From the NCBI GenBank assembly GCA_963792175.1, contig CAWBVG010000055.1:12649-76648 (forward strand): a stretch of DNA of 64,000 bases, read 5' to 3'. The notes under the pieces were generated by a model. The model made no database searches, was not told where the DNA came from, and was given only the letters and a program-made list of their open reading frames with translations. Position 1 is the stretch's first letter, and each line of letters starts with the position of its first letter. Source of the stretch: CAWBVG01 sp963792175. GTDB taxonomy: Bacteria; Acidobacteriota; Vicinamibacteria; Vicinamibacterales; CAVVIG01. The translations under genes were made by a program, and so were the position numbers. This document shows, one piece after another, positions 42,039 to 49,861 of this stretch.

Positions 42039-42890
42039 CTACGGTGTGGACCGGTTCTCGGAGACAGCTTTCACGATCTGCCGCGCGAGCGGCAGGCTTA
42101 CGCCGCAGGTTGGATCGTCGACCCGGCACTTTGCGACCGTCAGGTCGCAGCCGCAGGTGCACCCCTGGGCATTCAGTTTCTGCAGCGCCTCGACTCGCTT
42201 GGCGACCGGCAGCGCCGCGAGATCGACGCCCGGGATGGTCATCACCTCGGCCCCCTCGCCGAGCGCCAGCTTCAACCCCTGCGTCTGATCCACTTCTTCG
42301 ACCGACGCGTTGACCGGCAGGCCCGCCAGCGACCGCGTTTCGAGCTCGGTCGTCGCGGCCCGCAGCATCCCCACGTGCTTCTGCACGATCCGCGATTCGC
42401 GATCCACGATGAATGACGTCGGCAGCGCCCCGATGCCCGGGAAGAGCTTCTCGAGCTCCGGCGTCATCATGACCACCGGATAGTTGATGTGGAACTGCGC
42501 CGCGAAGCGCTGGACGACCTCTGGCGCCGATTCGTCCTGCGAGATGCCAATCACCTGAAGGCGGTCGCGGTACTTCTCCTGAAGGGCGACCAGGTCCGGG
42601 ATTTCCGCCCGGCACGGGCCGCACCACGTCGCCCAGAAGTTGATGATGACGACCTTGCCGCGCAGCGACGCGGTCGAGAGTTCGTGTCCGTCGAGGTCGC
42701 GCGCGACGAACTGGGGCGCCGCCTTCGGGTTGCGGTAGAAGCGAAGCGTGACCGCTTCTCCCGATTCTGCCGTCGGTCCGGCCGTCTCCGCGCGAGCCGG
42801 CTCGACCGCTCGCGCGTAGCGCGTCGCGGTCCACACGAGTGTCGCGCCGCCCAGGGCAATCGCGAGCAGGAGCGCTCGACGGGTATCCAT
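42039..42890 (-). CDS. Thioredoxin-fold (TlpA-like) protein with Cys-rich C-terminus
   Basis: 283 residues. The N-terminal signal or anchor (ALLLAIALGGATLVWTATRY) implies the periplasmic side. The TlpA/ResA-type redoxin domain has KVVIINFWATWCGPCRAEIP (active CxxC near residue 93) and the cis-Pro region GALPTSFIVDR. The C-terminal 60 residues carry five cysteines (QGCTCGCDLTVAKCRVDDP, then TCGVS), an addition not part of the standard fold; it resembles a small heme- or metal-handling or disulfide-rich module. Convergent with the response regulator (2 bp apart) and divergent from the HAD gene. Confidence 0.85.
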   Translation of the reverse strand: MDTRRALLLAIALGGATLVWTATRYARAVEPARAETAGPTAESGEAVTLRFYRNPKAAPQFVARDLDGHELSTASLRGKVVIINFWATWCGPCRAEIPDLVALQEKYRDRLQVIGISQDESAPEVVQRFAAQFHINYPVVMMTPELEKLFPGIGALPTSFIVDRESRIVQKHVGMLRAATTELETRSLAGLPVNASVEEVDQTQGLKLALGEGAEVMTIPGVDLAALPVAKRVEALQKLNAQGCTCGCDLTVAKCRVDDPTCGVSLPLARQIVKAVSENRSTP

Positions 42891-42916
42891 CCTATAGACA
42901 AGTGTAAGCTGAAGCC

Positions 42917-43612
42917 GTGCCGATTCATACCGTGTTCCTGGACGCAGGTGGCGTCCTTGTCTACCCCAACTGGTCGCGTGTCAGCGAGACGATGGAGCGG
43001 CACGGTGTCCTCGTCACGGCACAGGCGCTTTCGGACGCGGAGCCGCGCGCGAAGCAGCGGCTCGATCGTGGTGAGACGATTCAAGGTACCAATGACGAGC
43101 AGCGCGGGTGGACGTACTTCGATCTCGTCCTCACCGAGGCGGGTGTTCCGCTGACCGCGAGCACCGCCGCCGCGCTCGTGGAACTCAACGCCTACCACCG
43201 GCAGTTCAACTTGTGGGAAACCGTGCCCGAGGATGTTCCGCCGGCGCTCGCGGCGCTGCGCGCGCGAGGCCTCCGGCTCGTCGTCGTCTCAAACGCCAAC
43301 GGCACGCTGCTGAGCATGTTCACGCGGCTCGGACTAGCCCAGGCGTTCGATGTCGTCTTCGACTCGCACGTCGTCGGCATCGAAAAGCCGGATCCGCGGT
43401 TTTTTCAGCTCGCTCTGGAGCGGTCCGGCGCGCGCGCGGAGACCACGGTCCACGTCGGCGACCTGTATCACGTCGATGTGGTGGGGGCCCGTGCGGCCGG
43501 CATTGCGGCCATCCTGCTCGATGCGGGGAATCTGTACGGGGATTACGACTGCCCGCGCGTCCGCACGATTGGGGAAGTCGTCGATCTGATTGCGAGCGAG
43601 GCCTGGAGGTAA
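42917..43612 (+). CDS. HAD-superfamily hydrolase
   Basis: 231 residues, GTG start at 42917. Motif I is HTVFLDAGGVLVYP (nucleophile Asp, second position Gly rather than Asp, as in HDHD3-like members). Motif II is LRLVVVSNANG, motif III the Lys in VVGIEKPDPRFFQ, and motif IV is VHVGDLYHVDVVGA. The helical cap lies between. A phosphatase or dehalogenase of small metabolites; the lack of the second motif I Asp hints at altered chemistry. The amidohydrolase starts 6 bp after the stop, so the two are probably co-transcribed. Confidence 0.85.
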   Translation: MPIHTVFLDAGGVLVYPNWSRVSETMERHGVLVTAQALSDAEPRAKQRLDRGETIQGTNDEQRGWTYFDLVLTEAGVPLTASTAAALVELNAYHRQFNLWETVPEDVPPALAALRARGLRLVVVSNANGTLLSMFTRLGLAQAFDVVFDSHVVGIEKPDPRFFQLALERSGARAETTVHVGDLYHVDVVGARAAGIAAILLDAGNLYGDYDCPRVRTIGEVVDLIASEAWR

Positions 43613-43618
43613 CGCTTC

Positions 43619-44977
43619 ATGCGTGCTGGTCTGTGTGCGCTGCTGTGTGCGACGACCGTGTGGGCGCAGTCCCCTTCGACCCCTGGAGCGACCGGTGGTG
43701 CCGTGATTCTCGAAGGCGCCCGATTGCTTCGGCCCGGCAGCGGTTCGCCGATCGAGCGCGGGGCGCTGCTCGTCGAGAACGGCCGCATCGTTCGGATTGG
43801 TGAGAATCCGGCCGACATGAAGGCGCCGGCGGGCGCGCGGCGAATCGATCTCGCGGGCAAGACGGTGATGCCGCTGCTCGTCGACACGCACGTCCACCTG
43901 GGTTACCAGAAGGGACTCGTGTTCGCTGCGGACAATTTCACCAGGGACACGATCGTCGATCAGCTCGACCGGTATCTGTATGCCGGCGTGGGCGCGGTGC
44001 TGTCGCTCGGGACGGATCCCGGCACGTTGCCGTTCCAGGTGCGGGCCGATCAGGCGGCGGGGCGTCTGGGTGGCAGCACCTGGCTGACCGCCGGCCGCGG
44101 CATCGCGGCGCCCAACGCCGGTCCCGGCACGCCCGAGCTCAAGGCGTCCGCTTACGGCGTCACGACCGAAGACGAGGCGCGCCGCGCCGTACGCGAGCAG
44201 ACCGCCCACAAGGTCGACTTCATCAAGATCTGGGTGGACGACAGGAACGGCACGGTGCCGAAACTCGATCCGGCGTTGTCCCGCGCAATCATCGACGAGG
44301 CGCACAAACAGGGGACGCGCGTCATTGCGCACGTCTTCTATCTGGAGGACGCGAAGGATCTGGCGCGCGCGGGCGTGGACGGTTTCGCGCACCTCGTGCG
44401 CGATCGCGAGGTCGACGACGAGCTGGTGGCGCTGGTCAAGAGCCGGAACATCTTCGTCATGCCCAATCTGGCCATCAGCGAGAACGGCGCGCACGCGTCG
44501 CCTCCGGCCTGGCTCGCCGATCCGCTGCTGCGCGAGACCTCACCGGCCGAGGTCATCGCCCGCGTTGGGGAGAGCTTCGCGCGACGGACGCCCGACGCCG
44601 TCGCGCGGGCGCAGCGAACGTATGCGGCGATGCAGCGCACGCTGGCGCGGTTGAACGCCGCCGGCGTGACGATCGTCCTCGGCACGGACGACGGCGCCGT
44701 ACGCGATCACTTCTACGCGTATACGGCGCACCGCGAGCTGCGGTTGATGGTGGAGGCAGGCATGAGTCCGTCGCAGGTGCTGACCGCGGCGACGAAGACG
44801 TCCGCAGACGTGCTGCGGCTGACCGATCGCGGCCGGCTCGAGCCCGGCAGCCGCGCCGACCTGCTGGTGCTGGACGCCAACCCGCTCGACGACATCGCCC
44901 ACACGACCAGGATCGCCGCGGTTTACCAGAACGGCGTGGCTATCGATCGCGCCGCCCTTCGGGCTGTCTGGAAATGA
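43619..44977 (+). CDS. Exported metal-dependent amidohydrolase
   Basis: 452 residues with a signal peptide (LCALLCATTVWAQ). Imidazolonepropionase/prolidase-like amidohydrolase fold with all metal sites: VDTHVHLGY (HxH), VDFIKIWVDDRNG (bridging Lys), RVIAHVFYLEDA and DGFAHLVRD (two His) and VLGTDDGAVR (Asp). The C-terminus RADLLVLDANPLDDI is typical. Periplasmic peptidase or amidase activity is likely, as in acidobacterial Xaa-Pro dipeptidase-type relatives; the substrate is unknown. Downstream of the HAD gene with 6 bp spacing. Followed by the hairpin at 44981-45146. Confidence 0.88.
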   Translation: MRAGLCALLCATTVWAQSPSTPGATGGAVILEGARLLRPGSGSPIERGALLVENGRIVRIGENPADMKAPAGARRIDLAGKTVMPLLVDTHVHLGYQKGLVFAADNFTRDTIVDQLDRYLYAGVGAVLSLGTDPGTLPFQVRADQAAGRLGGSTWLTAGRGIAAPNAGPGTPELKASAYGVTTEDEARRAVREQTAHKVDFIKIWVDDRNGTVPKLDPALSRAIIDEAHKQGTRVIAHVFYLEDAKDLARAGVDGFAHLVRDREVDDELVALVKSRNIFVMPNLAISENGAHASPPAWLADPLLRETSPAEVIARVGESFARRTPDAVARAQRTYAAMQRTLARLNAAGVTIVLGTDDGAVRDHFYAYTAHRELRLMVEAGMSPSQVLTAATKTSADVLRLTDRGRLEPGSRADLLVLDANPLDDIAHTTRIAAVYQNGVAIDRAALRAVWK

Positions 44978-44980
44978 ACG

Positions 44981-45146
44981 GTGCTAGGGTGCTAGGTGCT
45001 ACGGTGCTAGGTGCGATGGTGCTAGGTGCTACGGTGCCAGGTGCGATCGGTGCCAGGTGCGTGACGGTGCCAGGGGTGCGCGTCGGGCACCCTAGCACCC
45101 TAGCACCCCTGCACCTAGCACCGTAGCACCTAGCACCTAGCACCTC
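44981..45146. repeat. GGTGCTAGGTGCTACG word-repeat hairpin
   Basis: The left arm has about ten degenerate GGTGCTA/GGTGCGA words (44981-45075). The right arm repeats the complement (CCTAGCACC, CACCTAGCACCGTAGCACC) up to 45146. The two can fold into a long imperfect hairpin. It sits between the stops of two converging genes (44977 and 45153), the place for a bidirectional terminator. Confidence 0.75.
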
Positions 45147-45152
45147 TGATTT

Positions 45153-46058
45153 CTATTTCTTAAGCTCGTCGTAGATCGACTGAATGGCGGCTTTGACCCG
45201 CTCGTTCTTGTAGCCCGGGTACTTGTCCACCTTGAACGCCGCCGCCGCGTCGTCCACGCTCTTGCCGGCCTTCATCGCGTCGATCGAATGCGACAGCAGA
45301 TCCGCGGTGAAACGCTGGAACATCTGCAGATCCTCCGGCGTCTGCATCGGGCTGTGGCCGGGAATGATCGTGTCCACGTCCTTGATGCCGGCGATGACCT
45401 TCTGCAGCGTCCGCGGCAGCGCGACGCAACTGCCGCCGTTCGTCAGATCGCAGAAGGGCCCGTCCTTCCAGGCGAACATGTCGCCCGTGTGCAGCACCCG
45501 CAGCGCCGGGAAGACGACGAACGTATCGCCGTTGGTGTGCCCGGCGCCGAAGTAGTAGAGATCGATGCGGTCCTTGCCGCTGCCGAGCGTCAGCTTGTCC
45601 TTGTAGGTCTTCTTCGGCAGGAACTTCGCGTTATCCCCTTTGAAGGCGTCCATCTTCTCCATGTTCGCCTTGGTGTTGTCCTGCGCCACGATCTCGACCG
45701 AGGTGCCGAAGAAGCCGTCGTTGCCGGTGTGGTCGCCGTGGGTGTGGGTGTTGATGATCCTCGTCACCGGCTTGTCGGTGACGCTCTTCACCTTGTCCAG
45801 GACGGCCTGGCCCCAGCCGGCGAGTTTCGTGTCGACGAGCGTCACGCCGCCGTCGGTGATGAACACCGCAACGTTGCCGCCGCTGAAGGTCGCGGGGTCG
45901 CCCGGCTTCGAGCTCGTGAGGACGTAGAGATTGTCCTTGAGCTTCTCGATGTCGATGACGCGCGGCCCCTGGGGCTGTGCCGGCGCCTGGTAGGCCGCCG
46001 CCGCCAAGGACAGTGTGCCGGTGCTCAGAAGAATGGCCAACAGTGTGAGTCGTTTCAT
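45153..46058 (-). CDS. Secreted metallo-beta-lactamase-fold hydrolase
   Basis: About 300 residues, starting at MKRLTLLAILLSTGTLSLAA (ATG at 46058; an ATG three codons upstream is also possible). Zinc ligands are complete: NTHTHGDHTGND (HxHxDH), GAGHTNGDTF, RVLHTGDMFAW and TIIPGHSPMQ. SoxH/PqsE-like or B3-like subgroup with the extended PGHS segment; not evidently a beta-lactamase. The C-terminal helix set (AIQSIYDELKK) is typical of periplasmic MBL proteins in Acidobacteriota. Monocistronic, followed by the hairpin repeat. Confidence 0.87.
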   Translation of the reverse strand: MKRLTLLAILLSTGTLSLAAAAYQAPAQPQGPRVIDIEKLKDNLYVLTSSKPGDPATFSGGNVAVFITDGGVTLVDTKLAGWGQAVLDKVKSVTDKPVTRIINTHTHGDHTGNDGFFGTSVEIVAQDNTKANMEKMDAFKGDNAKFLPKKTYKDKLTLGSGKDRIDLYYFGAGHTNGDTFVVFPALRVLHTGDMFAWKDGPFCDLTNGGSCVALPRTLQKVIAGIKDVDTIIPGHSPMQTPEDLQMFQRFTADLLSHSIDAMKAGKSVDDAAAAFKVDKYPGYKNERVKAAIQSIYDELKK

Positions 46059-46164
46059 GACGCCCATTGTTGATCAGGGAGACCGAACGCGGCAGGCCCT
46101 GCTGGAGGCCCGAGCCTGAACCATTGGACCGACTGCACTATGATCGATACCTCAACATACTCGC

Positions 46165-48717
46165 TTGAAAACCTTGGATCAGGTCACTGCCGACGATCTG
46201 CGATCGATCGGCGGCAAGGCCTACAACTGCGCGCGCCTCAAGCAGGCCGGCTTTCCGGTGCCGGACGGCATCGTGATTCCGAAGGACGTGGCCGACAGCG
46301 AGCTGCGCAAGCTTCTGGGCGATCCGTGGTTTGACACGGTGCCGGCCGACACGCGGTTCGCCGTCCGATCCTCGGGAATCGGCGAAGACAGCGAGGGGCA
46401 CTCGTTCGCCGGCGTCCACGAGACGCAGCTGAACGTCGAACGCGGTGGGCTGACCGAAGCCGTCGTCCACTGTCGCCGTTCCGCGGGCTCGGCTCAGGCG
46501 CGGGCGTACCGGGACGCTCGTCAGCTTGCGGACGGCGACGTCGCCATCGGCGTGCTCGTGCAGTGCATGGTCCCCGCGGTCACGTCGGGCGTCGCGTTCA
46601 CGATCAACCCGGTCACCGGCGCCGATGACATCGTCGTCAACGCGGCGTGGGGCCTTGGCGAAGCGCTGGTCAGCGGTCGCGTGGACCCGGACGAATTCAC
46701 GCTGTCGAAGCGCGACTCCGACGTGATGAGCGAGCGGTTGGGTGCGAAGAACGGCCGGACCGGTCCAACGCTCTCACACGATCAACTGCGCGAGCTCGGC
46801 GGCCTGCTGTCCCGTATCGAGCAGCATTACCGCGCGCCCCAGGACATCGAGTGGTGCCACGACGGACGGCGGTTCTGGATCGTGCAGTCACGACCCATCA
46901 CGAGTGCACCGCCGAACTTAGAACTGAGAACTAAGAACTTAGAACTCGGAACGCAGAACCCAGAACTCGGAACCCAGAACCCAGAACCTGAACGAACCCA
47001 GAACCCGGAACCCGGAACCCCGAACCCGGAGACGGAGTGGACCCGCGCGAACCTGGCGGAAGTGCTTCCGGACCAGATGTCGCCGCAGTGCCTCGACGCC
47101 TACGAGACGATGCTGAATCGCGGTCAGCAGCAGTTCATGGGGCGGTTCCTGGCGCCGTTCGACGAGCTCGGCCCGATGTTCAAGGTGTTCAACGGCCGGA
47201 TGTACATGAATCTGTCGCAGATGCGGCGCGTCGCCACGCTCATCATGGCGCCGGCGGCCGACCTGCTGCGATCGCTGGGACATCCCGAGCAGATCAAGCC
47301 GGAGGACGAAACGCTCACCCGTGCCCCGTTGCGCGAGATTCTGCGCTGTCTTCCGGACTTCATCCGCGTCGGCAGCTACGATGTCGGGATCGAGCGGGTG
47401 TTGCGAAAGCACGAAGCGCGCACGCGCGAGATGTATGCGCGCTTCTCGAGAGTGGATCCGCGCACGCTCTCCGATCGCGAGCTCATGGACGCGATCGAGC
47501 AGTGGATCGAGTCCGCACCTGAAGCGATCCAGCCGGTGTTCGTCATGAGCGGCGTGCTGGCGCGCGAGACGGCGGTCAGAAAGATCTGCAACCGCGTGGG
47601 TTTTTCGTACGACCGGCTGGTGTATCCACAGCTCGCAGCGGGCGCCCGATCGGTCAGCACCCAGCAGGCCTTCGACCTCGTGGCGCTTGCGACCGCGGCC
47701 CGTCACGACACCGCGGCCATGGCGTACCTGCTCAAAAACGACGGCACGTTCTCCGACTTCCGCACCGCGCTTGCCGGCACCAGCTTCCTCGAGAAGCTCG
47801 ATCGGTTTCTCGACGAGTACGGTCATCGCGGCCGCTACGAATCCGACTGGGCGCTGCCGAGGATGCACGAGAACCCCGCCGCAGTGCTGTTCGCGATTCG
47901 CGAGCAGCTGCACGCGCGGACTCAGGACCCGAAAGCCATTTCGGATCGGCAGACCGCGGACGCGAATGCGGCATGGCGCGCCTTCGAGGCACACCTCACG
48001 TGGTGGCAGCGGTGGACGATCCTGCCGCAAGCGCGTGCGCTGATTCGGCGTCTCAAGAAACAGTACGGGTGGCGGGAGCAGGTCCGATCGGACCTCACCC
48101 GGATTCTGCGCTACATGCGCGGCTACCATCTGGCTCTGGCCCAGCGGTTCGTCGAACGCGGCTGGTTGGATCGCCGCGACGACTACTTCCTGCTGCGGCT
48201 GGACGAAATCGCGGCGGTCATTGGCGGCGTGGAACCGGGTCCCGGCCTTCGCGGCATCGCGGCGCGGCGCGCGGCGGAACTGGCGGAGCAGAAGGACCTT
48301 CCCATCCCGATGCTGATGCGGGAATCCGAGCTGCCGGCGTTGATGCGTCGGACCGCAGCTGCGCCCGACGTCGACGCCGACGTGCTGACCGGCCTGTGCG
48401 TCAGCCCCGGAGCCGTCAACGCCGAAATCGTCGTCATGAAGGACCCGAGCGAGTTCGCGACGATGAAGCGAGGCGCAATCCTCGTGGCGCCGGCCACCGA
48501 CCCGTCGTGGACGCCGTTGTTCACGCTCGCGTCCGGCGTCATCGTCGAGGTTGGCGGCATGCTGTCGCACGCGTCGACGATCGCGCGCGAGTACGGCCTG
48601 CCGGCGCTCGCGAATGTGAAGAACGCGACACGCATCCTGAAGACCGGCGACCACGTGGCGCTCGACGCGTCCGGCGGCCGCGTGACGCGCCGTGAGCCCG
48701 CCCGCGGACCACGTTAA
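46165..48717 (+). CDS. PEP-synthase/rifampin-phosphotransferase-like dikinase
   Basis: 850 residues, intact. The N-terminal ATP-grasp domain has SIGGKAYNCARLKQAGFPVP, RFAVRSSGIGEDSEGHSFAG and IEWCHDGRRFWIVQSRPIT. The C-terminal swivelling domain carries the phospho-His in EVGGMLSHASTIAREYGLPA. There is no C-terminal PEP-binding barrel, so the order ATP-grasp / middle domain / His matches rifampin phosphotransferase (about 870 residues) rather than PpsA. True antibiotic phosphorylation is unproven, and many such proteins have unknown acceptors. The linker after the ATP-grasp (residues 251-290) is encoded by the 7-nt repeat at 46914-47032. TTG start at 46165; an ATG at 46140 would need a one-base shift. 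Confidence 0.82.
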   Translation: MKTLDQVTADDLRSIGGKAYNCARLKQAGFPVPDGIVIPKDVADSELRKLLGDPWFDTVPADTRFAVRSSGIGEDSEGHSFAGVHETQLNVERGGLTEAVVHCRRSAGSAQARAYRDARQLADGDVAIGVLVQCMVPAVTSGVAFTINPVTGADDIVVNAAWGLGEALVSGRVDPDEFTLSKRDSDVMSERLGAKNGRTGPTLSHDQLRELGGLLSRIEQHYRAPQDIEWCHDGRRFWIVQSRPITSAPPNLELRTKNLELGTQNPELGTQNPEPERTQNPEPGTPNPETEWTRANLAEVLPDQMSPQCLDAYETMLNRGQQQFMGRFLAPFDELGPMFKVFNGRMYMNLSQMRRVATLIMAPAADLLRSLGHPEQIKPEDETLTRAPLREILRCLPDFIRVGSYDVGIERVLRKHEARTREMYARFSRVDPRTLSDRELMDAIEQWIESAPEAIQPVFVMSGVLARETAVRKICNRVGFSYDRLVYPQLAAGARSVSTQQAFDLVALATAARHDTAAMAYLLKNDGTFSDFRTALAGTSFLEKLDRFLDEYGHRGRYESDWALPRMHENPAAVLFAIREQLHARTQDPKAISDRQTADANAAWRAFEAHLTWWQRWTILPQARALIRRLKKQYGWREQVRSDLTRILRYMRGYHLALAQRFVERGWLDRRDDYFLLRLDEIAAVIGGVEPGPGLRGIAARRAAELAEQKDLPIPMLMRESELPALMRRTAAAPDVDADVLTGLCVSPGAVNAEIVVMKDPSEFATMKRGAILVAPATDPSWTPLFTLASGVIVEVGGMLSHASTIAREYGLPALANVKNATRILKTGDHVALDASGGRVTRREPARGPR
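46914..47032 (+). repeat. In-frame heptanucleotide repeat (GAACCCA type) within the dikinase gene
   Basis: About 17 tandem 7-mers of form GAACYNN (GAACTTA, GAACTCG, GAACCCA, GAACCCG), with a few 6- or 8-nt units. Three units equal 21 nt, so the protein shows a seven-residue repeat: NLELRTK, NLELGTQ, NPELGTQ, NPEPGTP. No stop codon arises, and both flanking domains are intact and in frame. Confidence 0.85.
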
Positions 48718-48725
48718 CGACATGA

Positions 48726-48870
48726 GTCGCACTCGCTCGTAGCGCAGCCCTTCAGGCTGCCGGCGGCCGACGGGCAGGCCTACCGCCGGCGCGCTTCGCG
48801 CTTTGGCGTGTCTCTGCCGTAGCTCGCGAATGTTCACGCGAGCGGAGGCGGAAAGGCCTGCGCTACGAGA
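48726..48870. repeat. REP-like composite element between convergent genes
   Basis: It contains CGTAGCGCAGCCCTTCAGGCTGC at its left end, an inner stem-loop GCTCGCG-AATGTTCA-CGCGAGC and the right end GGAGGCGGAAAGGCCTGCGC + TACG. The outer words CGTAGCGCAG and CTGCGCTACG are inverted copies. The right end supplies the TAG stop of the PLP enzyme. Related copies lie at 3407-3424 and 59980-60039. Confidence 0.7.
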
Positions 48871-49729
48871 GGCCGCCGCCGATGCGCTCCAGCAACTCCG
48901 GCGCGACGTTCTTGCCGGTCACCAGCGCGACGATCGTGCCTGTCGTGTCGGAGTCCTTCATCAACGCCGCCGTGGCGGCCGCGGCCGCGGGCTCGGCGAT
49001 CACCTGTTCACGCGACGACAGATGCACCATCGCTGCCAGCAGGTCTTCCTCTTCGACCAGCCGCACGTCGTCCACCAGCGAGGTGATGGCCGTCACGTTC
49101 GGCGCCAGCGCCCGTCGCACCGCCAGACCGTCGGCGATCGTGTGCGCCGTTTCGGTTGACACGGCTTCGCCTCCGCGCCACGACAGAAAATAGGCCGGCG
49201 CATTGGCGGCGGCGACGCCGATGATGCGAATCGACGGCTTCAGCTGTTTCGCGGCCGTCGCGACTCCTCGGATCAGCGCCGTATCGCCCATCGGCACGAC
49301 AATCGTCTCGGCGGCCGGCAACTGCGTGAGGATCTCGGTGCCAATCGTCGCGGTGCCCGCCGGGACGTCGAGATCCGTGGCGTCATGGAGGAAGAAGGCG
49401 CCGGTCCGGTCCGCTTCCGTGTACGCCGCGTCGATCGCTGCGGACAGGTCGGGTCCGGTCGCGACCAGTCGCGCGCCGAGATCGAGGATCCGTCGCGTCT
49501 TGACGGGGTTGGCTCGCTCGGGAACAAAGATCGTCACCGGCACGTTCAGCAACCGTCCGGCGTAGGCGACCGCCGCGCCGTGATTCCCCGTGCTGGCCGC
49601 CAGCACCGGTGTCGTTCCGTTTCGTTCGACGTGCCGGGACATCGCGTACACGGCGCCGCGGACCTTGAACGACCCCGTCGGCAGGTCCGATTCGATCTTC
49701 AAGTAGACGCGACGGTTACCCGTGTCCAA
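48863..49729 (-). CDS. Threonine/serine dehydratase-like PLP enzyme
   Basis: Fold-type II PLP enzyme. The Schiff-base Lys is in SDLPTGSFKVRGAVYAM, the substrate loop is ASTGNHGAAVAY, and the PLP phosphate region is VVPMGDTALIRGVATA (less Gly-rich than usual). The in-frame TTG at 49729 is only a formal start: family-like sequence (TPIADAQPLLATHFAPTPLV) continues in frame to about 49801, where the palindrome at 49798-49848 begins, and no ATG/GTG is available beyond. The native start may have been displaced by the repeat. Close relatives deaminate L-threonine or L-serine; the C-terminal ACT domain of IlvA is absent, as in catabolic forms. Confidence 0.82.
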   Translation of the reverse strand: MDTGNRRVYLKIESDLPTGSFKVRGAVYAMSRHVERNGTTPVLAASTGNHGAAVAYAGRLLNVPVTIFVPERANPVKTRRILDLGARLVATGPDLSAAIDAAYTEADRTGAFFLHDATDLDVPAGTATIGTEILTQLPAAETIVVPMGDTALIRGVATAAKQLKPSIRIIGVAAANAPAYFLSWRGGEAVSTETAHTIADGLAVRRALAPNVTAITSLVDDVRLVEEEDLLAAMVHLSSREQVIAEPAAAAATAALMKDSDTTGTIVALVTGKNVAPELLERIGGGLS

Positions 49730-49797
49730 CGATGCCGCGCGGACGAGCGGCGTCGGCGCGAAATGAGTTGCGAGAAGCGGTTGGGCGTCGGCGATTG

Positions 49798-49848
49798 GGG
49801 TCAGATCTTGATTCTGAGCAAACGGTGCAGAAAATCAAGATCTGACCC
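49798..49848. repeat. Perfect 16-bp inverted repeat (GGGTCAGATCTTGATT)
   Basis: The left arm GGGTCAGATCTTGATT (49798-49813) and right arm AATCAAGATCTGACCC (49833-49848) are exact complements around a 19-nt loop. It lies between the ABC exporter stop (49862) and the PLP gene's N-terminal coding region. It looks like a REP/RAYT-type palindrome, though no RAYT transposase is in the window. Confidence 0.85.
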
Positions 49849-49861
49849 GCTTCAGCGGTCT

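Noticed and set aside
44981..45146. CRISPR or minisatellite coding repeat
   Set aside because: Words are 7-10 nt and no spacers exist; the second half is the inverted complement, which fits a hairpin.
45153..46058. True class B beta-lactamase
   Set aside because: Zinc ligands are present, but the extended IIPGHSP segment and overall pattern fit generic MBL-fold hydrolases; no resistance context.
46939..48837. 632-codon minus-strand frame opposite the dikinase
   Set aside because: Shadow of an intact catalytic gene; its C-terminus is simply the complement of the heptamer repeat.
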